Shown in pieces: positions 1 to 12,427 of a stretch of DNA of 64,000 nucleotides. The DNA is from Todiramphus chloris collaris. Its lineage: Eukaryota > Chordata > Aves > Coraciiformes > Alcedinidae. Position numbers and translations under genes: made by a program. The stretch's first letter is position 1. The number at the start of each line of letters is the position of its first letter. The stretch covers positions 1,683,849-1,747,848 of the forward strand of contig JANVCC010000011.1 in the NCBI GenBank assembly GCA_025345505.1. Reading direction: 5' to 3'. Below the pieces are notes generated by a model. The model made no database searches. It was given only the letters and a program-made list of their open reading frames with translations, and was not told where the DNA came from.

Positions 1-315
1 TCTTTAGTGATAGATTTACAGCAAAGGTATGAACAACTATAGTGAATTATTTGACAGTTCCTTGAAGATGGTAAATCTCTTGTAAAAATACAAACGCTTA
101 TACTGTTGCTGTGAGCAGTAATTGTTCTCAGACTGGCACATCAAAGCTCTTGGTGGAGGTGTCTAAAGGTCACATAAGGAATTTTGAAAAAGGACTTTTG
201 CAATCAGTTAATTTATTCTTGAAACTCTTCTGATGATGCTTTCCCAAATTAAGCTGAATTTTTTCCAATTCTCTAATTTGTCTATTCCATCACTTCATCA
301 TATAAATAACTTGAA
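1..315. other. unique non-coding sequence
   Basis: AT-rich sequence with no repeat signature, exon or RNA gene that I can recognise. It runs up to the first CR1 tail. Confidence 0.5.
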
Positions 316-555
316 TCAGAATCATAGAATGATTTTGCTTGGAGGAAACCTTTAAGATCATCAGTTGTTAACCCAGCCCTGCCAGGTCAACCACTAAACT
401 ATGTCCCTCAGTGCCACATCTCCACAGCTTTTCAATCCCTCCAGGGATGGCTACTTCACTACTGTTCTGGGCACCCTGATCCGGGTATTGACAACCCATT
501 CAGGGAAGCATTTTCTTCCTAATATCCAACCTAAACCTCCCCTGGCACAACTTGA
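316..555 (-). mobile_element. CR1 LINE 3' fragment (type D)
   Basis: The 3' end lies at the left: a decayed CR1 tail reading agaatcatagaatga on the plus strand is followed by the usual CR1 3' UTR text. That text includes the block 'cactgccaggtcaaccactaaac' in variant form and the 'tgccacatctccacagct' segment typical of the type D copies also at 27281 and 62140. The copy is only about 240 bases long and stops abruptly at the right in the conserved 'ctggcacaacttg' block, so it is heavily 5'-truncated. Substitutions are frequent, which suggests an old insertion. Confidence 0.9.
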
Positions 556-1562
556 TAATAAGGAATATCCACGATAAGCTAAAATTTAGGGTCAAGATAC
601 TACCATTTTTCCTAGTTACTTGATATTTGATAACTGTAAGAAGACATGCTCAGAACATTTGCTCTTCGCCCCCTTTTCGGGAACTCCAGGCAGTGCTTCC
701 TGTTCCTTGTCCTGCCCTGCAGATGTCCAGATTGTTCACAACAACCTATGAAATACTTCATCCTTCTGCAGCAGTGTATCCACTCCTCACAGCCTTATAA
801 ATATCACTGAGCTGCTAAAAATAAAACACCAGTATGTCACAAAACATTTTCATATTCCTTCTCCCTAATTAGGTGCATCTTCCTTTTTAAAATGCATTTG
901 ATGTCCCTCCTTAGAATAGAAGAAAGATGAGCTATGGTGATGATGATTATCTTTGGTACTAGGAATTAGTAGGTAATAAACTTGTAACTGGGGAGGAAGC
1001 TGTGTCTGCTTTGAAGAGCAGGTAAAACAGCATCAGAACCCCACTTTGAATTCAGCATTTTAACAAGTGTGCTCTGGCATGGCAATAGTAGACGAGTTTT
1101 TAAAAAAAGGATGCTAAGAAAGTGAAATTATGTTAGAGGAGGAACTGAAACAGGGTTGACTGTCTTCATAAGTATAAACCCTTTGGTCTGGATGCTTGGT
1201 CAGGCCAGATTTTTCCTGCAGACTAGTTAATCCTTAACTATGAAGTTACTCTGATATTGGAGCCTTTTTTAAAAGCAAAGCAAGCCAGGGTGCAGGGGGT
1301 CTTTTGCTTGGTGTCTGCTTCAGGTCTCTGCTTTCCTCATTCTCTTTGTTCCTAGGAAGCTGCTTTCCTCATAAGTTTAGTTCAGACCTGTAATCTGCTC
1401 TGCTATCTTCTGTTCTTCTTGCAAGGAGATAAAGCTGTGTATATTTTCTGTAATTCCCATGGAGAGAATGGGAATACTTGCACTCCTTCCTTTCAAGAAA
1501 CTTCTCAGTGCCTGAGACCTGAATACAGCAAAAGGCTTGGAACGGTTTGTCATGAACTCAAC
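556..1562. other. unique non-coding sequence
   Basis: No recognisable repeat or gene. Short open frames in 1419-1752 overlap the following CR1 and have no protein-like composition. A segment around 690-720 has some CR1-like wording (tgttccttgtcctgcc) but is too short to call. Confidence 0.45.
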
Positions 1563-1894
1563 ATGGTTGGTGAGGTTGGCAGGAACCTCTGGAGATCATC
1601 TAGTCCAATGCTCTTGCTCACAGCAGGGCCAGCTGGGGCAGGCTGCTCAGGTCCAGCTGTGTTTTTGGAAACCTCCCATGATGGAAATTCAACAACCTGT
1701 CCCAGTGTTTGACCACCCGCACATTTTTTGGTTTGTTTTTTTTTTCTACTAGTTAAGTGGAATTTCCTGTTTTTGAGTTTGTGCCCGTTATCTCTTGTCT
1801 TTTCCTTGGTTACCCCTGAAAAAAGTCTGGTTTCATCTTCTTCACATCCCTATCAGGTATTTATATGCATGGAGGAGGTCCCCATTCAGCCTTA
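1563..1894 (-). mobile_element. old CR1 LINE 3' fragment, tail lost
   Basis: Reading from the left, 'ggcaggaacctctggagatc' is followed by 'tcatctagtcca', then the blocks equivalent to 'ttcaacaacctgtcccagtg', 'gtttgtgcccgtt', 'agtctggtttcatcttctt' and 'caggtatttatatgcat'. These are in the order expected for the antisense of a CR1 3' region. The ATTCTRTG tail is gone and a T-rich run has expanded inside the element at about 1727-1752. It is among the most diverged copies in the window. Confidence 0.8.
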
Positions 1895-3042
1895 TGCCCA
1901 GAAACCTGAATGGCTGCAGAGCCAGTGATATAAAATACTTTGAGAAATCACTTTGATTTTATGTTTTCAATAACCTGGCCCAAGTCATGATGTTTGTCTT
2001 GGGACATTCAGCTTCTGACTTGAGTCCTCACGGGTGGGAGGATTGCAACTGCAAGCAATGCAAAATCTGCTCTTTTGGGGCTCTGGGAAATAAATGCAGT
2101 TACAACCATTGTCAAGGAAGCTTGAAGGGACGATAGCCATGGACTTCTGGGAATGTGAAAATAATACCAGGAAATAGTTTGAAATTATACCCAGAGACAC
2201 TAGAATCAGATTTTTCTGTTGTGTATCACATGGACATCATCTGCCTCCTCCGGAGTCAGGATCAGGCACTTTCTATGGGGTGTCTACGTGTCCCAAAGAC
2301 GAAAAGAGAACTTTGTTCAAGTTAGGAATTTCTTCAGAAATTAGTTTCTCCCAGAGATACAAGAACTCAATATTTTGTGGTTTGGTTTTTTGGCTTTTTA
2401 TTTTGGTGGGGTTTTTTTGTTTGTTTTTATTAAATACTATTTTAGTTTTTGTATCTTTTTTGTTTGTTTCCTGACAAGATTTTTATTTTCTTTGAACTAA
2501 ATGTCACAATGAGATGTCATAGCGAGCCTGGGTTATTTATAGTAGAAAGCATCAGTATCTTGACTTTCAAAGTCCCTAGCGCAGAATTAAAAGTGCAGCT
2601 TTTTCAGGAAATGGCAAAGGTTTGTTTTGAAATAAGCAGTAAAAGCAGAGCATGTAGTATAAACAGCTACTTTGGGGTACTGTGAGGGAGGGTAAGTGCC
2701 TTTTTGGACACCGGGACATTACTGAACATGAGCCAAAAGTGAGGTTTGGGGCTTTTTCTGTGTTTTCTGTGCCTTTCTCCTTGTCCTGACAGCTGAAGAA
2801 GACTATCTTCCCTCTGTAGTTACACCTTTGGGATCTTCTTTCATCAGTTTTTAGCCCTTCTCCCTTTAGCATCTGCTAAGAAGGGTGGTCACAGAAAGGA
2901 AAAAATACAAGTTATTTCCCTTTATCACCACAGTGAAGACTGAATGTGTCCTAATACTGCAGCTGAGATTGCGGTTGGTTCACCTTCACTTGATCATGTT
3001 GCTTTTAGATCAAAATGTAGAAGTTACTCAGTGGTTATTTGG
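1895..3042. other. unique non-coding sequence with T/G-rich tract
   Basis: No gene or interspersed repeat recognised. A T-rich, G-containing low-complexity tract occupies about 2372-2475. The open frames here are short and of biased composition. Confidence 0.45.
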
Positions 3043-3874
3043 ATAGAATCATAGAATTACAGAATCATAGAATAGTTTGGGTTGGAAGGGACCTTAAAGG
3101 TTATCTAATTCCAACCCCCTGCCATGGGCAGGGACACCTCTCACTAGACTGGGTTGCTCCGAGTTCCATCCAACCTGGATCTGAACACATCCAGTGATGG
3201 AGCATCCACAACTTCCCTGGGCAACTTATGCCAGTGTCTCATCACCTTCAGAGTGAAGAATTTCCTTCTTATTTCCAGTCTAAATCTACCCTCTTCCAGT
3301 TTCAAACCGTTAACCCTCCTGTCACTACCAGCTTTTGTATGCCCCTCCCCAGCTTTTTTGTAGGCTGCAAGAAGGTCTCCTGGAGCCTTCTTCTGGCTGA
3401 ACAACCCCACTCTCAGCCTGTCCTTGTAAGAGAGGTTTTCTAGAACCCTGATAATCTTCATAGCCCCCCTCTGGACCTGCTCCAACATGTCCTCCTTGTG
3501 CTGGGGACTCCAGAGCTGGACCCAGTCAGTACTCCAGGTGTGGTCTCACAAGAGTGGAGTAGAGGGGCAGAATCCCCTCTCTTGACCTGCTGGCCATGAT
3601 ATTTTTAATGCAAGCCAGGATATGGTTGGGGCTTTCTGAGCTGCATTTGCAATTGCTGGCTCATAATTGAGCTTTTCATCAACCAGCACACCCAAATCTT
3701 TCTCCTTAAGACTGCTCTCAATCCATTCATTGCCCAGCCTGTACCTGCGCTTGGGATTGCCTCAACCCCGGGGCAGGACGTTGCATTTGGCCTTGTTGAA
3801 CTTCACGAGGTTGATATGGGCTCAGCTCTCAAGCCTGTCCAGGTGCCTCCGGATGGCAACCTTTCCCTCCAGTG
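3043..3874 (-). mobile_element. CR1 LINE, 5'-truncated, about 830 bases (type A)
   Basis: Two or three copies of the agaatcatag-type tail lie at the left edge. They are followed by the 3' UTR block 'ctgccatgggcagggacacc' and then the antisense of the C-terminal ORF2 coding region, up to a truncation point near 3874. The sequence runs unbroken through the segments for the C-terminal part of ORF2 and further upstream ('ttgcatttggccttgttgaa'). Directly abutting it at the right is a second, separate CR1 fragment in the same orientation. This is one of the better preserved copies. Confidence 0.96.
3144..3488 (-). pseudogene. CR1 ORF2 C-terminal remnant, 114 codons open
   Basis: This frame of the CR1 copy is open for 114 codons and ends at the element's natural stop just before the 3' UTR. 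Visible CR1 ORF2 C-terminal motifs are 'LEQVQRGAMK', 'GLKLEEGRFRLEIRRKFFTL' and 'HWHKLPREVVDAPSLDVF'. This is the region downstream of the reverse transcriptase core, so no catalytic motif is present. Upstream, near 3524-3531, the reading frame is shifted relative to the preceding conserved stretch, which explains why the open frame starts where it does. It is a dead fragment of a transposon protein and not a host gene. Confidence 0.9.
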
Positions 3875-4056
3875 AGTTGCTCAAAACCCCATCCAACCTG
3901 GCCTTGAACACTTCCAGGGATGTGGCATCCACAGCTTCTCTGGGTAGTCTGTTCCTGTGTCTCACCACCCTCACACTGAAGAACTCTTTCCTTATTATCT
4001 ACTCTAAATCTAGGCTCTTTCAATTTAAAGCCATTACCCCTTGTCCTATCATTAGG
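3875..4056 (-). mobile_element. second CR1 LINE fragment (type A), missing its 3' tail
   Basis: Starting with 'agttgctcaaaaccccatcc', the sequence repeats the same part of the CR1 3' region already seen at about 3148-3330. It runs through 'cttccagggatgtggcatcc' and 'taaagccattaccccttgtc' to a truncation near 4056. About 105 bases at its 3' end, including the tail, are absent. It is therefore a separate copy, or the product of a recombination or template jump at the junction. Confidence 0.92.
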
Positions 4057-5142
4057 AATCATTTGAATTTATTTCAATAGTTCTCAATGGTAGGAAGTCC
4101 TGTCCTATGTCACCATCTCTCTTCTGACACTTGGCAAATTCTGCAGTCTCATGCGAGCAGCCAGCACTCAGGAACTAAGGGCACCCTAGCCCAGCATGGA
4201 CTGAGCATGAAAGGTCTTGGGAGCGTACGTGGTTCAGGACCTCACTGTGGCTGAAGTGAAAACCCCATGTAAAGGGTCAAAACAATAAAAGGAATGCTGC
4301 TGCCATAGCTCGTAAAAATACTCTTTTTATACCTTGGTTTTCCATGTTCTCAAAACACATGGGGCACATCCCCTTCACATCCCATCTGGCCGTTTTTATT
4401 GATATGATGTAGTAATCAGATAAAAAAAAGTCACCTTTAAAACACTGTCTGGATAGAAATTTATCTGTTTGTTTTGGTATTGTTTTGGGTTTTTTTATCC
4501 CAAAGCTGTGCATTTTGTTATTCAACTGGAAAATAGAGCCTACTGCTTATTTAGATGCACTATGGTGCTGCTTTTTGTAATAAGTTAAAATAGAAACATG
4601 TGAAATCATTCTGAGAAAAAAAAAAAAAACCAAGGAAAAGAATTGACCTAAATTGTGGTTAAAATCCTTTTGGGAATTAAAAGGTTTCTGTTCAATTGTT
4701 TTTCATTATGTGCTTTGTTTTCTGTTTTTTCCTTGGTTTGTTTTGGATGTGAAATAGAAATACTATATTGGTTTGAGAAGAGGTTAAAAACAGCATGAGA
4801 ACAAACCACAAGAAGTAGGAAGTAGCACAAATTTAGTGAGAACAAAGTTTTGTAGCTGCAGCGTTCCCAGAAATAGGGATATTTGTTTTCCTCTCCAGAC
4901 TTTTACTCGTATGTTCTCCCTGCAGCAACATGTGGACTGTGGAGACACAAGGCACTAACAACGCTGTAGCGAGCTCCCACTTTCTAACAGTTCCTAATAT
5001 TTAAAAAGTCTCCATAGAAGGACTTGGATGCTTAGAAATGTTTTTCCACCTGCATCAATCTACAGTTGGATGCAATAGCTGTTAGTGAGCACTGTGCAGT
5101 GAGCACGCCTTTTTGTGCGTGAAAATATATAATATAGGTCCA
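4057..5142. other. unique non-coding sequence
   Basis: AT-rich sequence with a poly-A run at 4616-4629. No exon, RNA gene or repeat family recognised. Confidence 0.45.
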
Positions 5143-5757
5143 TCACAGTATCACAGAATGGTGGGGGTTGGAAGGGACCTCTGGAGATCATCTCCTCCAA
5201 CCCCCCTGCTCTAGCAGAGTCACCTAGAGCAGAATGCCAAGGACCACATCCAGGCGGGTTTGGAATCTCTCCAGGGAAGGAGACTCAACAACCTCTCTGG
5301 GCAGCCTGGGCCAGGCTCACTCACCCTCCTAAGAAAAAAGTTTTTCCTCCTGTTCAGATGGAACCTCCTGGGTTCCGGTTCGTGCCTGTTGCACCGTGAC
5401 ATGTTGCTGAGAACCACTGACAAGAGTCTGGCCCCATCTTCTTGACCCCCTCCTTTAAGCTATTGATGAGCACTGAAAGGATCCCCTCTCAGTCTTCTGT
5501 AGTCTAAACAGCTCCAGGGCTCTCAGCCTTTCCACAGTACAGAGATGCTCCAGTCCCCTCAGCATCTTTGCAGCCTCTGCTGGACTCTCTCTCCAGTAGT
5601 TCCTTGTCTCTCTTGATGTGGAGAGCCCAGAACTGGACACAATAGCCTGGATGTGACCTCACTATGGCAGAGCAGAGGGGTAGGAGATTAGTAGATATAG
5701 TACCCTTTCTGATCTACCCTTGACTAGCTGGTCACACTCTTCTTGATGTACACATCC
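5143..5757 (-). mobile_element. CR1 LINE, 5'-truncated (type C)
   Basis: The left edge carries the tail tcacagtatcacagaatg, then 'gttggaagggacctctgga', 'catccaggcgggtttgg', 'ctgggcagcctggg', 'tctggccccatcttctt' and 'cccagaactggacacaata'. This is the type C series shared with the copies at 8697, 36458 and 55609. A CR1 ORF2 trace ('RRFHLNRRKNFFLRRVSEPG') is readable in one minus frame. The copy fades out near 5757. Confidence 0.95.
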
Positions 5758-6174
5758 ATTGGGAACCATGGAATTATTTTAGCTCTGATTTGTGGCTTTC
5801 ACTCAAACCTACCATGTAACTATGCAACACAAAGTCCAGAAGGACTAACTTGAGATCTGGAGGGCTGCTTTCCCTGTAAAGCAGTGATTTTGTTCAGGAT
5901 GGATCCTTGAGGGCACACAAACTCATTTGGTTGATGATATTGCTTCAGTGCCTCCTTATGAATTTGTCCCAAGAGATCAATGAGCTCTTTTATGATAGAT
6001 GGAATTGAGGAGATCAAAATGATAATAAAGATATGCCAAAGCATTTTAAGAAAAAGAATGCAGGAAGATTCTGCAAACTACAGTTGTCTGAGTACAGAGG
6101 ACACAGGATAGAGCTTTATTACAAATTATTGTTACCAAGTGAAGTTAGACTGATATGAGTATATGGACAACTAA
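5758..6174. other. unique non-coding sequence
   Basis: Nothing recognised between two CR1 copies of opposite orientation. Confidence 0.4.
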
Positions 6175-6346
6175 CAGGTTGCCCAGAGAAGCTGTGAGTG
6201 CCTCCTTCCTGGAAGTATTCAAGGCCAAATTGGATGGGGCTTTGAGCAACCTGATTAGTGGAAGGTGTCCCTGCCCATGGAAGGGGTGATAGAATTAGAT
6301 GACCTCTAAGGTCCTTTTCAACTCAAACCACTCTGTGATTCTATGA
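6175..6346 (+). mobile_element. short CR1 LINE 3' end (type A)
   Basis: It begins at 'caggttgcccagagaagctg', runs through 'ggctttgagcaacctgatta' and 'gtgtccctgcccatgg', and ends with the tail ctctgtgattctatgac. The complete 3' end is retained, and only the last 170 or so bases of the element were inserted or remain. Confidence 0.93.
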
Positions 6347-8696
6347 CTCAGGGAGCAATTGCCTGGTCTGATCAACCATTGTGAATGCACCAGGGGGCCT
6401 GGAGTTACTGTTGGGTTAAGGTTAGCACAGGTGCTTTATGGAAGATTATTGTGACCATGTTTGGAAATAAACCAGGAACCTCAAGCTGAAATAAACTGAG
6501 GTTGGAGAATGGGGGTTGCAAACTTTGAACTTTAGAGTAAATGTAACATGGACCATTCCAATTCTCTTGATCGAGCTGCAGGAAGAAAAAAGGACAGCTC
6601 TGGCCATGGAGCTTTAGTCTCCTTGCTAGAGTTAAGCAGAAGTAGTGAACTGGGAAATTACTTGCTTTGGACATATGTATAATCTACAGATGGTGAGTGG
6701 GACGTGAGAAACAATGGAATGCAGACGTCATCAGTACATCTGGAGGGGAGCTATCAAAATCCCCTACTGAAATCCACAGCTCCTGTTACAGTGAGACGTG
6801 GTTAGCACTGATTTGCACCTAGATGATTGATTTTATGATGGCACAATTGTTTGCAAAGCTTACAAAGGCTCTCAAAGTGAAACAAAGATATCAGCATCCT
6901 GACTGAGGTGGACTAAACACTCCATAACCTCATTCCTCCTCACCTTCCACCCCTAAAAAATAAATTTTAAATAGTTCAACTTCATTCTTAAAGCTACTGA
7001 AAATCACTTCTCCTGTCCAACAACTATCTTGTGAGAGTGAGGTTTGTTTTCATCACAAATCACACCCTTGTTCTTGGTTCTGTCAGAAACAATGTCCTCT
7101 GTGTGGTTGCCAAAAGACTTCATGGTTTTCCTATCCCTTCTTCTCTGTCCTTTTCTTCCCAGACTTTGAGGTTGTGCTAAAATAATCTCTACAGCATAGA
7201 GATTAGCAGGATAGTTGTAATACAATGAATGGAGGCTTTCAGGTCAAATCTAAGTGAAGTACCCCTTGGAAATCACCAAGAAATTCTTTAGATTGTTAGG
7301 ATGTCTATGGAAAAGCATGATGCCACTTCCTCACCGTAAGTCTGGAAGATCTGGATTCTAATGCCTTGGAGACCACCGCACACAAAAGAGAGGCCTGCTG
7401 TGGGACAGGACATTTAGGAGGATTGAACATGGCATACTGACCACACAGCACAAAGCAAGACACTGATGTTCTGTGTGCACGCGTGCATTGTTTTTGGAGA
7501 GCCACATGAGCTACCCACAGGTAGATGAAGCCCATGGGGCCATTGAGAAGCAGGAAGGAAGAAAGCAGACCTCTTTTGTAGCCTAGGACTGGTGAGCCTA
7601 GCAGGTGAATTGATACATGAGCTTGCAACCTTCAGGTTGTCAATCATGCCATCAAGAGGTGGGGTGACTTCAACTGTGCAATCACTATCACTGTGTGAAG
7701 AATCCTGTGTGTGATGAAATTTTACAATACAATAGCAAGTATAGAAATGATACTAAGCCCTGAGGATGCATGGAGTCTCCTGTGAGGAATCTAATGTGCC
7801 TTTATCATTTATCTTGTGTTCTTTGGTGATATTCTTATCTGTAAAGGAGTGAGTACACACTGCAAAAACATTCAGGCTTCCTGGATGCTGCATTTGCTAC
7901 AAAATCCACTGGCAATGTCCCTTAGAGTAATGACAGCTCCTTCATTGGCTTTTGAGATCACTCATAAACCCTAGGAGACAAAAGGCAGTGGCAACATCAG
8001 GATGCACCTGGATAACCTGGATTTTGTTCCTGTGGAAAATGGTGATTGTTTCTCCTCCAGACTTAAGATTCCTTTGTTCTGTTTCTAACTTTTTGTTTTG
8101 TTGATTTATCAAAATTCAAATGTTTGTGATTTGAGCCATCCATTTATTATAACCTTCGTTGCCACCAAACCACCGTGAGAAGCCCACTGAAAACAGAGAG
8201 GTCTTACTCTTGCAATTCACACTGTCTGGTGTGACTTGTGCAGCAGACTTCTACTTCCATTGGCCAGGGTTGTTGCGTATTGCAGTGTAGTAAATAGCAA
8301 CTTATGTTAACATAACACTCACTACTGCTGTTGTTGGAGTCTTGCCAAAAATATTGTTAGGTTTATTTGTCAGATTTTAATACCAAAACATAAATAATCC
8401 AACCCAAGAGAGCTTAGTGTAGATACCTTCTGGTTGGCTTGGCAGGGACCCAGCCTAGCTGTGTGTTGACACAACATGCTTCACGCTGAGCATAGCGTCT
8501 TGTCTACAGTCTTTTTCTCCAAGTTTGTGACAGTGACGTTCCCACTTTGCTGTCACTGTATGTTCAAATTCATCCTGGTTTTCCACAGACCATCAAGCTT
8601 TGAAAAGCTTCCCTTCATGCTAGCAACTTGTGCCTGTCCATCTTCTGACCAGAGAGGAGTCACCCTGGAGGCTGATTGTGAAAGAAACTCTGGGAC
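6347..8696. other. unique non-coding sequence
   Basis: A 2.3-kb stretch with no recognised repeat or gene. Two overlapping minus-strand open frames at 7305-7647 (107 and 77 codons) are not protein-like to me and are within chance expectation. Confidence 0.45.
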
Positions 8697-9129
8697 TCCA
8701 AGGAACTACTGGAGAGAGTCCAGTGAGGGGCTACAAATATGATGAGGGGACTGGAGCATCTCTGTGCTGTGGAAAGGCTGGGGCTGTTTAGCCTGGAGAA
8801 GACTGAGAGGAGATCCTTTCAATGCTCATCAATAGCTTAAGGGTGGGGGTCAGTGGTGCCCAGCAATAGGACAAGGGGCAGTGGGCCACAAACTGGAACC
8901 CAGGAGGTTCCATCTGAATGAGAGACAAAACTTTTTTCCTGTGAGGGTGGAAGAGCCCAGGAACAGGCTACCCAGAAATGTGGAATCTCCTTCTCTGGAG
9001 AGATTCCAAACCCACCTGGACTCAATCCTGGGAATTCCACTCTAGGTGATCCTGCTTTAGCAGGAGTGTTGGAGGAGACCGTCTCCAGAGGTCCTTTCCA
9101 ATTTCCACCATTCTGTGACTGATTCTGTC
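8697..9129 (+). mobile_element. CR1 LINE, 5'-truncated (type C)
   Basis: It starts in the coding region at 'ccaaggaactactggagaga' and continues with 'gggctgtttagcctggaga', 'caataggacaaggggcagtg', 'ggaggttccatctgaatg' and 'ggaacaggctacccag'. It finishes in 'gtcctttccaatttccacc' and a tail ttctgtgactgattctgt. The tail octamers are mutated and the body carries scattered small changes. Confidence 0.94.
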
Positions 9130-10594
9130 ACTTGCTGCTGCCTCTTCTCCTCTACCATCTTGTATTGGCGCACAATTTTCATTTTCCATTGCTATTTAGG
9201 TGGCACCAATCCCTTCTGAACTACATAGGATACTGATGGTTTCTGATAATAGAAAAGGAGGGAGTCCCTGAGATTTTTAATACACTAAGGACAATGAGGA
9301 ACTCAGGGCCACATGTAGCATGAATGGGTTAAACAAAGAAATTAAAAACCACAGGTATGTCAAATTTCCATGGGTTTCTGTGACACAGCTTCAACTTCTG
9401 TTTGCTTTTAAGTTTAGCAACAGAGAATTTATTGTTTTATTTTAAAAAAAAGAAACATGTTTTGTCAAATAATAGAACGCGATTATAATGGAAGTGGAGG
9501 AAGATCAGTTTTTGGGAAAGACTGGCTTGTTTAAGTGGATGATTCATTTCTGAAACATGAGCCCATAAAGTTGTATGTTTGTGTTTTTCGTGTATAGATG
9601 CTGAAGGACTGAGCTGTCAGAAAATGTACGTGAGTTTTGAGTTAAACATACTATTCCCCTCCCTTGAAAACATACACTTATTGACGTAAAAGCCTAATCA
9701 AAGGGTCAGGTGTCTTCATCGGATGCCACCTGCGTAGAGCTCTCTAGGAATGAAGCCAGGCTTCTGCAGCCATGCTCCACATTCACTCTTGTTTTGCAGG
9801 AGCATAAACAACCCTATGCAGATGTTTCACAGCGAACACAGGCCGGAACAGCACAAAGTGCATCCCGCTGTAAACACAGTTTCCTGTGAAGAACAATAAT
9901 ACTTAATCACTTTTTTATGTTGCAGTTTGAGCTTGTTTTCAGGCTAGTCTCCATGATCACTTGACAAAGGAAATAGCTCAGAAAATCAAATTACTACCAG
10001 AAAACTCCAGAATTCTTTAATCTGGGTACATCATGACATTACAAATATGAATTCTTTGTTTCTTTCCCAGACTCAACTGGAAGAGAGAAATACTGATTTT
10101 TACCAATCTGCATTTAGTTTCTTACTCTGCCGTTCCTGCCTTGACATTTGAAGTGATGTCCAAGAATGATCACAAAAGGGTTCTGGTGAAAATCCAGTTT
10201 AATTCTTTATGTGGTTCTGTTGGGTTTTTTTTCAACTTTTAAAGGGCAACATTTTATAAGTGATACCCATAGGAACTGAAAATCTGTTATTATTCCTTTC
10301 AGAACTATCTTAGACTTCTCCAACGTCCACAGTTGAAAAAACTGCAACGGGATTAAGTTCACTGGTTAAAATAACTGTGAAAAATCCTCAGTTATTTATC
10401 CTTATGAGAAGGAGGAAGGATGGTAGTTAACTGTAATGGAATAAACTGCTTATTTTAACAGCTGAAGGCAGCATGTATAAGAGTAATGAGGACTGAAGGG
10501 AATGCGAGCAGGGAAATCATAATTAATTTCTTGCCTGTATACAGCAAGTAGCTTTGCTTCGGGTAGTAGCTCTCCTGGTAAACACAGAAAGGAA
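9130..10594. other. unique non-coding sequence
   Basis: No recognised features. AT-rich throughout, with only short open frames. Confidence 0.4.
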
Positions 10595-10837
10595 CATAGA
10601 ATCGTAGAATCACAGAATCATAGAATGGTTTGGGTTGGAATGGATCTTTCGAGTTCATCTAGTCCAAACCCCCTGCAGGGACTAGGGACATCTGCAACTA
10701 CAGAAGGTTGCTCAGAGCACTGTCCAACCTGCCATTGAATTTTTCCAGGAATGAGGCATCTACCACCTGTATATCATAGGGGTTTTTGAGAAATGGAACT
10801 GTGCAGAGATAGTATTTCCTGATATTTAATCCAATGC
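10595..10837 (-). mobile_element. CR1 LINE 3' fragment (type B)
   Basis: A triple tail (catagaatcgtagaatcac, then agaatcatagaatgg) is followed by 'gggttggaatggatctttc', 'ccccctgcagggactaggga', 'catctgcaactaca' and 'gaatgaggcatctaccacct'. The 'gcagggagcagggacatctgcag' class of 3' UTR defines type B, also seen at 20130, 24571 and 25774. It is truncated and strongly eroded at the right end. Confidence 0.92.
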
Positions 10838-11747
10838 ACTTTATGTTATATTCTAATAGTCTCTAAGGATAGGTGGTGGAAACCATAATGAAGACTCATG
10901 GGCAGAGCAAAACCATGGGATGTCCTGTACAAACACAAACTTGCTGTGAGTCGTGGGGATGAGATGGTTAGTGTCCTGGTGTTTATTAAATCTCCATGTT
11001 GCCACCCAGCTTACATTTCAGAGACCAATGTAAAACACTGACAGAAGAGGAAATTTAAAGGCTCCTATTTATGGAGAAGTGTGGATGGGCACCCATAGTG
11101 GAGAAAGATGAATTCTGCATCTTGCGTAGATGATGCATCTCCCATACTCTGCTTTTTCAAGTGGACTTTCATAATAGAGCTTCTAACCATGAAAGCCTTT
11201 CACTGAAGCAAGGAAGACCATACTGGATCCAAGGGATTAGGAGATCATCCAGCAGTAGTCAATTTTGTACCAGTACTAAGCAGCCATTCTAAAAACCACA
11301 AGGGACTGCTCATGGTGTGAGGTGCACTGCCCTCACCAAGCTGTTCATACAGTGGGAAGTACACCTGGGAAACCTGTGATACAGGTCATTTAGGATGAAT
11401 AAGTCCTTTTCATGCAGCTTATGGAAGAGCCACTAAGGATGGCCTTAGTGGACCAATGTCTCATCTCTCATTAGGACCCATCCCACTACCTTGTTTCATG
11501 AGTCAACCCAGTGATGCCATGCATTGAGCTTTGCCCCAGCATGTGGACATACATAATAAAGTGTTTTTTCTCCAGTGGAAAACTTTTATAGTAACAATGT
11601 GATTTTGTGATTTGGTGTTTGTGTATGTGTGAAATTTCTCTCTCTCCGCTGTTAGTGTTTTTCTTGTCCTCAGGTCTTTCTTCTCAAATAAATACCATCA
11701 GGTTGCTGACTAGCTTCCTTCCTTTGGGGAAAGCACACCTTTGTGGT
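10838..11747. other. unique non-coding sequence
   Basis: No recognised repeat or gene. A short stretch at 11620-11660 is pyrimidine-rich. Confidence 0.4.
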
Positions 11748-11816
11748 GAAGATGGACTAGATGATCTTTCGAGGTCCCTTCCAGCCCCTGACATTCTGTG
11801 ATTCTGTGATTCTGTG
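11748..11816 (+). mobile_element. minimal CR1 LINE 3' tail
   Basis: Only the last 70 bases of a CR1 are present: 'gatggactagatgatctttc', 'gaggtcccttccagcc' and a clean tail of three octamers (attctgtg repeated). The strong preservation of the tail contrasts with the extreme truncation. Confidence 0.9.
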
Positions 11817-12010
11817 TGAAGATGCAAAATAGGGCTCCCATCATTTGGGTTAGATGGTCTCTATGATCCCAGCCAAATAAATCACTTACTCTGCTCTTCA
11901 CCTTGGCTCCCCAAACATTTGGGCATCTCCCTCCTCTACAGGGAAGCATAAGGATAAAATTAATTTGTGATTCTGAGTTGCTTGGATACTGTGTGGACTT
12001 AGGGCTACAT

Positions 12011-12068
12011 AAAAAAAAAAAAAAACCAACAAACAAGAAAAAAAGAAAAAAAAAAAAAAAAAGAAAAT
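12011..12068. repeat. A-rich low-complexity tract
   Basis: Almost pure A with scattered C and G over about 58 bases. It creates meaningless lysine- or phenylalanine-rich open frames on the two strands. Confidence 0.95.
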
Positions 12069-12427
12069 ACTTGTCCCTCTGGTCTCCAGCCTTCCTCTCC
12101 TCATGTAATTAACCAACCACTGTGTCTTTCCTCCAGCCACTTTGCCACCCTGAGATGCTGCTCATCTGATACCCTCACTCAGCAGCTCCCCACAGGGCCC
12201 TGCAACTCCTCTCCCTAACTGACATCTTTTAATTGGCAAATCATCACCCTCTTCCAGCTCGATTCCTCCCTTCTCTACAATGTCCCTGAGCAATGCCTGA
12301 ACAATAAAACATGACTGATGTCCTCTTCTAGGGATTTCCCTGCACTTTCTGCTCCTCAGAGGAAGCTGATGCCATTGATAATCATCAGTGCTCATTTTTA
12401 GCCTTATTTTGATATTAGGTTACATGT

